From assembly GCF_027744825.2 (NCBI RefSeq), contig NC_071340.1, positions 6,140,501 through 6,204,500 of the forward strand: DNA of 64,000 nt. The letters run 5' to 3'. The notes beneath the pieces were generated by a model, which saw nothing but the letters and a program-made list of their open reading frames with translations, was not told where the DNA came from and searched no databases. Positions 57,301 through 64,000 of this stretch are shown piece by piece; positions within the stretch are counted from its first letter, which is position 1; every line of letters begins with the position of its first letter. Source of the stretch: Synchiropus splendidus. Its lineage: Eukaryota > Chordata > Actinopteri > Syngnathiformes > Callionymidae. The position numbers and the translations under genes were made by a program.

Positions 57301-59211
57301 TGTGGTTCAATAAAGCCGCAGTTTCCAATGTAAAACTGCATGCAATTCTTATGAATGCAAACCAGAGTGGGAGTAAAATGTTAAAATCATCGTGATCAAT
57401 CCATATGTTAGTTTGCAATAATAAGAGCGCGCGGAACCTCAGTGGCTCCAAACACCACTGTACAAGGCTGGAAGTCATTTGACAGTAGCAGAATGTTTTC
57501 TGTTTTTAATCTGTTATTTCTCTATGAAATTAAAGCATTAGCATGATGATATTTTTCTTATGTGGATCAGGAAAATTATCTTATTATTTAAAGATTTTAT
57601 TATTTAAAACAACATATTTCTGTGTTTCACCCTCTTTTCAACAGCATCACTCCAAGTAACAGTTCATTAAATTAGTCAGGGAGGTGAACAGAGTTGGTCA
57701 CAGTGGGTTTGAACTCTCAACCTCTTCCTGCTCCAGTATAGGCAGCAATGAAACCACGTATGATCAACTTGCAGGATGTAAACAAACCTACAGCCAGCAT
57801 AAAAAGAGGATGTGCAAATGTATTTGAACTGCTTCACCCTCAAAATACAAGTGTGCACTTTTAATGATTTGTGAGCACCGCTCCACTTCCAGCAGGTGAT
57901 TGATGATGTGTCTCTTGATATCAGCAGCTGTTGGAACAGACAAGTGGTGCATGATATTTGATGAACACTCCTTCCTGCCAGAAGGAAATCTTCACTCAAG
58001 ATTTCACTCTGTGAATGAACACTGCCAGAGACTGACCCTCAAGTCGCCTGCTCCATTAATGTGCAACAGACTGTGAAACATTTGGCCGTGGAAACAGTGT
58101 CACAGGAAACAGGAGAAGAATAAAGAATTTCCTGTGCTGCTGTCATCAGTGTTTCATGAGAATCATTGTCACTTAGTTGGGAGGCCACCAGATGTGTGCA
58201 ACTGACCAATTACATCAGAGCTTTAAGGGAAGCAAAAAAAAAAAAAAGGAAGTGAACGCTGATGCAGCACTTTATTCATTTAAATCGTACTCAACTGCAC
58301 AATATAGTCGTTCCATCAGACACTTGCTCACCTTAACTCTGGCTGAGAGAGCCAAGTCTGAATTGTTGATGTGAGAGGAGACTATTGTACGTCTTGTGTT
58401 TGGAGACTGTTGGTGGAAGATTGTTGGAGTTGGAGAAACCAGGGAAAATGGGAAGACGAAGACAACCAATGAGATCCGTGTGGTGAATGAGGACATGGAG
58501 AGGAGAGGTGCCATGTAAGGGTGAGAGCGATAAATTAAGGGTGGAGGTGGCTAATGTACTGTGGCAACACTTGGTAGGAAATTCAGAAAAAGGAGAAGAA
58601 GCCAAGACAAAAGTCTGGCTTGAGTAACTGCTACAATATCACCAGCCCAACTGCAGTAAATGGGAATAAAATACGCTTTACAATAAACAATTTTAAAATA
58701 GAATAAGCGGTAACAAAAGGGCCCATGTACTTCTGTGAAGTGTTCCCACTTGATATAGTTTTGACTAGAGTCCAATACTGTAGTTTAATACTGGTCGTGC
58801 AGTATTGTCTGTGGCCACACGGGACCGCTGTGGACTGCATTGTCTGTGAACTTTGATCCAGTAAATGGGCGTGCTCTTCTGCACTTTCCTCTCACTTCAC
58901 TTTTGACCAGGCGAGGACATGGACTGTGTTTGACAGGTAGGACGAACAAACAAATCACAACAATCAACCGAAGTGTGAGTCAATGAAACATGGCGCTCTT
59001 TGTGTTGAACCTACTGTCAAGCACACGAACGTGCTCTTCCTGTGTTCTGCGCCTGACATAGTCAGTAGTCGGGTCATGTGTCGGTCACGTTTCTGTCCGG
59101 ATTCAGCGACTCCGAATAGAAGCTGATGTGACTGAGTTCACCGCAGTGATTGTTGTTTCACTCAGAGGTTCACCTGAGCCACATGACCACACCTGAGGGG
59201 TGAGGTTCAAC
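57301..59211. other. Head-to-head intergenic region, adamts12 / gpat3
   Basis: About 2.3 kb separates the two start codons. At 57.69-57.75 kb the minus strand has a B-box-like GAGTTCAAACCC that could be a tRNA-derived SINE relic. The gpat3 promoter should lie near 58.9-59.2 kb, but no TATA box or first-exon boundary can be fixed. Confidence 0.45.
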
Positions 59212-59355
59212 ATGGAGGATTTCTGGGCCTCGGTGACATGGGCTGCAAGAATATGGCTGTGCCTGGTTGTCAGTCTGATCATGATCCCAGCCATGTTTGG
59301 CTTCTCGCTGGGCATCTCCGAGACCTACATGAGCATCCTGATCAAGACCCTGGAG
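59212..59355 (+). CDS. gpat3: gpat3 exon 1 (N-terminal membrane segment)
   Basis: 48 codons from ATG: MEDFWASVTWAARIWLCLVV, then MIPAMFGFSLGISETYM. Donor GTGAGT; the following intron is only 68 nt. Confidence 0.93.
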
Positions 59356-62300
59356 GTGAGTCCCTGGTGAAGCCTCGCTGGCTTTCATCATCATGTCAAT
59401 AAACGCCTCACTTGGTTTGACAGTGGGCAACCTTAAAGATACAGAAGGCGAGTGCCGAAGAACAAACCCTCAAACCCTCCGTTTCTCAGAGTAAGTGATT
59501 CTCCATTTGATCCTTTTTATTTAGACCAACATGTCACTTTGTGCTTCTGTCCTGCACTGATAACAAGGACTGTCCTGCTCCAGTAATGAGATGTTGACCC
59601 AGATTTGACGGAGCAGTTCAGTGCAACTAGCAGCTATTGTTTCTATTCTGAATCGTTCCTGCAACAGTTATTTGTACAGTACAAACGTTCACTGGTGGCT
59701 TGCAGTTTTTGTCTCAAGCACAATGACATGGATGCACATTAGAGGTGAAATCAAAATGCCGTGGTCAGACAGCTTGTGCTGCATCAGAGATTGAATAAAA
59801 ATGCTCCTTAAAAAAAAAAACCTTAAAAGTAATTGTCTTTCCTAGGGTATCCACGATCCATAATGATCTACTTAACTGCTGTGCTTATCTTCTGTCTGAT
59901 AACGCTCATCATCATGAAACACGGCACAGGGAGTGTCCTTCTTGGTCCTGCTGTGGGACAGAAAATACAATGTTTTTTACATTTTTGTAAAATAATAAGA
60001 CAGATTTCAAATATTAAAGATTGAATAGTCTTGAAATGTGAACATTCATGCATCAAAGAAATAGAATAAAATGTAGTTTCATTTCGTGTGTGTGTGTGTG
60101 GAACATGTCTTCTGCCATTGTCGTCTATGGATTGCAAAAAAGATGATTCTGACCATTTGTTGCTGCCATATGTGGCACTGTAATGCAAATTGTGTTTTTA
60201 ATAGTAGTAGTTCTCCTGCTTTTGCTATCTGACAGGCAGCCTTCCATTCCATTCCATTCCGTTATTAACTTACATGACTAACTATTTTTAGCACCTGGAA
60301 TAATCGCTAATCTCTAATAAGCCTCATACTGAACTTTGAATACCAATTGACTGAAACATTCAGTAGGTCATGTATCTTCCATAGCTCCTGACCCACATCT
60401 TAATCTCGGGCATCTGTGGACACCTCTAATGGGTAACTGAGCTTCATGTCACCCTATGAAAAGGAGCAGGATGCCAGTCTACAAATGTTGAAGGAAGACA
60501 GAAGAAAGATTGTGAAATGGAGATGCATTTTTTTTTTTGCTGGACAAATCCTGGACAGATTCACAACATCTTTGCAAGTGTTCCCTTAGATCCCTGCTGA
60601 GAACAATGGCCCCAGAAAAGGGACCACACTAGTCCATGTGAGAGTTGAACCCTTGCGTAAACTAATCTGTACTATGGGGGCAAACCAGCTGCCAAATTCA
60701 CTTTATGTGGCACGCAAGAACTTTAGATACAGATAACTGGCTCAAAATTAAAATCACAAGTCAAAACTGTATGTGTCGATCCAACAAGTTCTATTCAAGC
60801 AACTACTGTAGGCACATCCGTAAAAAAGCCCTCTCTGAGTTCCTGCTCTTCTTGCAATGGATGTATCATTTGATTCAAGAACAACAGAAAACTTTTACTT
60901 GTGTTTTGTTCGAAGACATCAAAGACTAAGATCTCTGTTTCAGAGTTTGTGTCTCTAACAGTCACCCCAAATCTTGAGTTCTGCAGAATGAACTCTGAAT
61001 GAGTCTTTTGGTATTTCCCCTCAGGGGTCGCCACAGCAAGTCAGCCTCCTCCACTTGGACCTGGTTTATATCAGGATCATCTTCCACTGCGAGTGGGAAA
61101 CGTTCTAAAAGAATGTGTCTCAGTGGCTTTTTCAGTCCGTGATTTCTCAACTCTATCTGTTACGTTTACGTCGAGCCAGCAAAAGTAACTGCAGATTTTG
61201 ACTGACGCCGTCTGCGCTAGTCGATACTTCAACTACTAATGTTCTTTGTATGAAGGTGAGTCATCTTGAGCTGTAGACTTTGACCTGCTGCTATCAGTTT
61301 CCACTCCTCACTGTTCTCTGATCAGTTTAGATGAAACAGCCCAGAGCTGCGGAGAATGTGAAACATGATTTGAGGGAGCAAATCACCCTGGAGTTTGTTT
61401 TTCTGCTGACCTTACCTTAGCAGCATGGGGTGAGTGGCAGAGGACACCCTGGACAGGTGACCAGTCCATCCCAGGCCCCCCATATCCCTGGAGACCACTC
61501 ACACATCAAGCCATGACGAGTTCTATCTCAAGGATCGAATCATTTTGCTGACTCAGATTTTATATAAACCTGCCATGAGATTATCCTATGAACTCTTTAG
61601 TCATGATCTATACACATGATGCGTCTCTGCTTTTGTCTGTCTCAGGTTTGATTCAGAGAGAAGACGGCTCCATGGAGAAGGAGTTGGTGGAACTCAGGAG
61701 GAGTCGACCCAAACCCCCGGTCGGCGGAGACTTCACCCTCAGTGACTGTTTCTACTTCTCACGCAGAGGAATTGAGAGCATTGTGGAGGACGAGGTACAT
61801 TGATATTCATAGTAGTGTGATCAGTCAAAGACCATGGTTCTTAGTTGGAAAATGGTGGAACATCCTTTTGGAGTTCCGATCCCTCCAAAAACTACTGCAC
61901 CTCTGTATGACAAGCCAGTTGCACAATTTTTACAAGTTGCTCTGAGAATAAGTCGGACCAGTCAAAAATGAATACGAAAAATAGATGTGGCATTTTCAGC
62001 GAAATGTATTTCACATAATCCATTACATGACGTTACATGTCCCTGTCTTCGACTGTCCCTCTTCCCTGTGGCAGGAGTCAACCGAGGTTATACATACAAA
62101 CTACCATTTCTATGGTACGTGGTGTGTTTCTATTTCTAGCTTGGAGAATGTGGATCGGATAGAAGCAGTAGATGATGGTCAATGGTCAGGACAAAATAAC
62201 ATTTAAGATCATGTGAAATTTATATTTTATTGTATACAAGTTGCTCCTGAGTATGTGTCGCAGGGTCAGTGAAACTTAAAAAAAGAAATTGCTTCGTGCT

Positions 62301-64000
62301 GCAGGGCGAGAGTGGCTGCCATGTGGCCCACTATAGCATATATGTTAATGTACATTTTTGTTGTTCTCTAGGTGACTCAGCGATTCACTTCTGAAGAACT
62401 GGTGTCATGGAATCTGCTGACACGCACAAACAACCACTTCCAGTACATCAGTCTGAGGCTGACACTGGTTTATGGCCTTGGCATTTTCATCAGATACTGC
62501 ATACTCGCTCCCCTGAGGTGACCATGCCATTTCTTAAAACACTTGTCATCTCTCTGTCTTCTGGTTTTGCATTGAAGAGTTCTTTCTCCATCAGTGTTAC
62601 TACTTCTGATATTCTTTTTTTCCCACATAGTCATATTAATTTTATTTCACCATAATGTTATTATTTTTTGTGGAATATTTTGGAGGATATTTTTGGTTGC
62701 AGTTTCCAGTTCCAGTTGTCGTAGCCGTATTTAATTTCATGTAATTGCCCATGCTTTGTATAAATTTCAAAAGAGGCAGAAGAAAACAGCAGAACTTCTC
62801 TGGCTTTGAGTGTGAGAATATGTTGTGTTGATATTAGTTTGTGAATGTTTTGTGACATTCTTGGCTTGGTTCCTCTCTGCTTCCAATGTTCCATTTGTTC
62901 CTCTTGATAAATGTTATATTCTCTCTGCAGACTGACGTTGGCCTGCATTGGACTGACCTGGCTGGTCATCGGAACATCTGCAGTTGGACTTCTCCCAAAC
63001 TGCAGGTGAACATTGTTGTGATGAACTCTTTTATTGTGGTATCCAGACTTGTAAATTGCATTCTGGACTACTGTGCCAAAGTGATTGAACTTGATCTACT
63101 CTGTGCCTCTGTTCATTCTGTTACCGTCCATGTCATGGGTCAGATGACATCACTAAAAAGTCCTCAACAGTTACCTCTGTTGGGATCAGACCTGTGACTT
63201 CCTAGTCCTTGCAACAATGACCACTAGACCTTGTTACTTGCTTGTGACTTGTGAGTTATAGATGAGGATTTCTACTGCGCAGAGGCATTGTTGCATGCAT
63301 TGTTTTGGAAGAGGCTGTGAGCAGTGAGATATGAGGAACATATCACACGAAGAGTGTGAAAGAATGTGGTTTCAATTGACCCATGGAATACGAAAATGCC
63401 TTCCTGACTTGGCCTATGATACATGTACATCATGAAATTGTCTTGACTTGGTTTTGTCTTATTTTTCCCTGGTTTGTTTAGGATGAAGTTTTGGCTCAGC
63501 GAGTGGGTCCATGTCATGTGCTACCGGATCTGTGCTCGTGGACTCTCTGCAGCCATACAGTACCACAACAGGTGATGCAGATGGTGTTCAAAACTACAGT
63601 CCTTGACAGAGGCTGACGGTGTTTGGTGTTAAAACAGGGAAAACAAACCCAGGAAAGGAGGAATCTGTGTTGCCAACCACACTTCACCCATCGACATTGT
63701 GATTCTGTGCAACGACGGGTGCTATGCGATGGTCGGTAGGATGTCAACACACGACACAACTCACGACCGCAAACGTTGCTCATGACAACGTCTGAAAACA
63801 GGTGGGTCAAGTGCATGGAGGGTTGATGGGGGTGGTCCAGAGAGCCATGGTGAGGTCGTGTCCTCATGTCTGGTTTGAGAGAGCGGAGATGAAAGATCGC
63901 CACCTCGTGACCAGGAGGTCAGTTTCTCTCTTGGTCATGCTTTTTTTCAATGAAGGAATACTGCAGACTGTTTGATGCGCACTCTCTGTTTCTCAGCGCT
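59212..64000 (+). CDS. gpat3: glycerol-3-phosphate acyltransferase 3, 5' part (runs off the window)
   Basis: Exons 59212-59355, 59424-59490, 61646-61794, 62372-62517, 62931-63005, 63482-63571, 63638-63731, 63802-63917 and the first four bases of the next at 63997. About 295 codons are present; the family is about 435-455 aa. GPAT3 acylates glycerol-3-phosphate at the ER membrane, the first step of triglyceride synthesis. Membrane segments lie near residues 14-35, 145-167 and 172-190. The acyltransferase motif I, NHTSPID, is at 237-243, followed by GCYAMVGQVHGGLMG and VWFERAEMKDRHLV. FSLGISE.YM.IL.KTLEWAT, VEDEVTQRF.SEELVSWNLL and the short N-terminus match GPAT3 better than GPAT4. The start codon follows an upstream in-frame TGA and opens the expected N-terminal membrane helix. 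Confidence 0.93.
59424..59490 (+). CDS. gpat3: gpat3 exon 2
   Basis: 67 nt, WATLKIQKASAEEQTLKPSV then SQ, between acceptor TTTGACAG and donor GTAAGT. Too short to stand out as an open frame; identified by phase and family wording. Confidence 0.92.
60632..60700 (-). repeat. Possible tRNA-derived SINE head
   Basis: On the minus strand TTTGGCAGCTGGTTTG (A-box-like) precedes GGGTTCAACTC (B-box-like) with tRNA-like spacing. No acceptor-stem pairing was established. Confidence 0.3.
61016..61080. repeat. Fragment of a common fish repeat
   Basis: Contains CCCCTCAGGGGTCGCCACAG and CAGCCTCCTCCAC, wording seen in many teleost interspersed repeats with GGGGTCGCCACAGC. Confidence 0.45.
61430..61500. repeat. 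Fragment of a common fish repeat (CACCCTGGACAGG type)
   Basis: ACACCCTGGACAGGTGACCA followed by GTCCATCCCAGG is the core wording of a very common teleost repeat. The copy is truncated and diverged. Confidence 0.5.
61646..61794 (+). CDS. gpat3: gpat3 exon 3
   Basis: Encodes LIQREDGSMEKELVELRRSR, FTLSDCFYFSRRGIESIVED and E. Acceptor TGTCTCAG, donor GTACAT. Confidence 0.93.
62372..62517 (+). CDS. gpat3: gpat3 exon 4
   Basis: Encodes VTQRFTSEELVSWNLLTRTN, NHFQYISLRLTLVYGLGIFI and RYCILAPL. It includes part of the second hydrophobic segment. Confidence 0.94.
62931..63005 (+). CDS. gpat3: gpat3 exon 5 (membrane segment)
   Basis: 75 nt encoding LTLACIGLTWLVIGTSAVGL and LPNC. Acceptor CTCTCTGCAG, donor GTGAAC. 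Confidence 0.93.
63155..63240 (-). repeat. tRNA-derived SINE-like sequence in gpat3 intron 5
   Basis: The minus strand reads GGTCTAGTGGTCATTGTTGC (A-box region) and, about 20 bases later, ACAGGTCTGATCCC (B-box region), the spacing of a tRNA-derived polymerase III promoter. The tail and family are not identified. Confidence 0.4.
63482..63571 (+). CDS. gpat3: gpat3 exon 6
   Basis: Encodes MKFWLSEWVHVMCYRICARG and LSAAIQYHN between TTGTTTAG and GTGATG. The YRICARGLSA phrase precedes the acyltransferase core. Confidence 0.93.
63638..63731 (+). CDS. gpat3: gpat3 exon 7 (acyltransferase motif I)
   Basis: Encodes ENKPRKGGICVANHTSPIDI and VILCNDGCYAM, with the catalytic H238 and D243 of the NHxxxxD motif. 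Keeping the frame requires the donor GTCGGT at 63732; the stronger-looking GTAGGA four bases later would shift the frame. Confidence 0.88.
63802..63917 (+). CDS. gpat3: gpat3 exon 8 (acyltransferase motif II region)
   Basis: Encodes VGQVHGGLMGVVQRAMVRSC and PHVWFERAEMKDRHLVTR. Acceptor TGAAAACAG, donor GTCAGT. The next exon starts at 63997 after TTTCTCAG. Confidence 0.93.

Larger units (their letters stand above)
59491..61645 (+). other. gpat3: gpat3 intron 2
   Basis: A 2155-nt GT-AG intron. It contains a TG run near 60.09 kb, a possible SINE head at 60.63-60.70 kb, and fragments of two common fish repeats at 61.02-61.08 and 61.43-61.50 kb. Confidence 0.85.

Noticed and set aside
57690..57750. 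Functional tRNA gene
   Set aside because: Only a B-box-like string is present; no cloverleaf stems could be paired, so at most a SINE relic.
59212..64000. Assignment of the acyltransferase to GPAT4
   Set aside because: The short N-terminus, KTLEWAT and VEDEVTQRF.SEELVSWNLLTRT fit GPAT3; GPAT4 has a longer leader and different wording.

Overview
The window reads as a ray-finned (teleost-type) fish nuclear genome. It has AT-rich intergenic DNA, multi-exon vertebrate genes with GT-AG introns, and remnants of fish-typical mobile DNA (DIRS, RTE/LINE, Tigger-like MITE, Tf1/sushi-type LTR elements). Most short open frames are noise. Three vertebrate genes can be rebuilt exon by exon with consistent splice sites and phases: fgf10 (minus, 3 coding exons, 231 aa), adamts12 (minus, 23 coding exons, 1514 aa) and the 5' part of gpat3 (plus, 8 exons plus 4 bases of a ninth, running off the right edge).

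Layout. 1-1240: decayed DIRS-type retroelement on the minus strand. 4215-14526: fgf10. 14.5-31 kb: intergenic DNA with a GATA-motif cluster (16.5 kb), an RTE reverse transcriptase fragment (18.75-19.05 kb), a pair of diverged inverted repeats 1.6 kb apart (24.1/25.7 kb), a LINE fragment (26.9 kb), a solo LTR (27.3 kb) and an orphan exon-like frame encoding a membrane segment (28.8 kb). 31.0-56.9 kb: adamts12, with a Tigger-like MITE in one intron and a complete, young LTR retrotransposon (47267-51419) antisense in its 10.6 kb second intron. 56.9-59.2 kb: CpG-rich head-to-head intergenic region. 59212 to the end: gpat3.

The genes are not an operon. fgf10 encodes a secreted epithelial growth factor, adamts12 a secreted zinc metalloprotease of the extracellular matrix, and gpat3 an ER glycerol-3-phosphate acyltransferase. 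From general knowledge, the human fgf10 and ADAMTS12 genes both lie on the short arm of chromosome 5, so their proximity here probably reflects old linkage. GPAT3 next to them looks lineage-specific.

The most unusual object is the LTR retrotransposon. It has two LTRs differing by exactly one 56-bp internal repeat, a perfect 5-bp target duplication, a polypurine tract and a gag-like start codon. It has no recognisable protease, reverse transcriptase, RNase H or integrase: the interior is a roughly 1.8-kb in-frame array of proline-rich repeats. The 11 bases next to the 5' LTR are perfectly complementary to an 11-base stretch inside the LTR, the signature of Tf1/sushi-type self-priming. It looks like a recently mobile, non-autonomous, self-primed element carrying a novel repeat protein.
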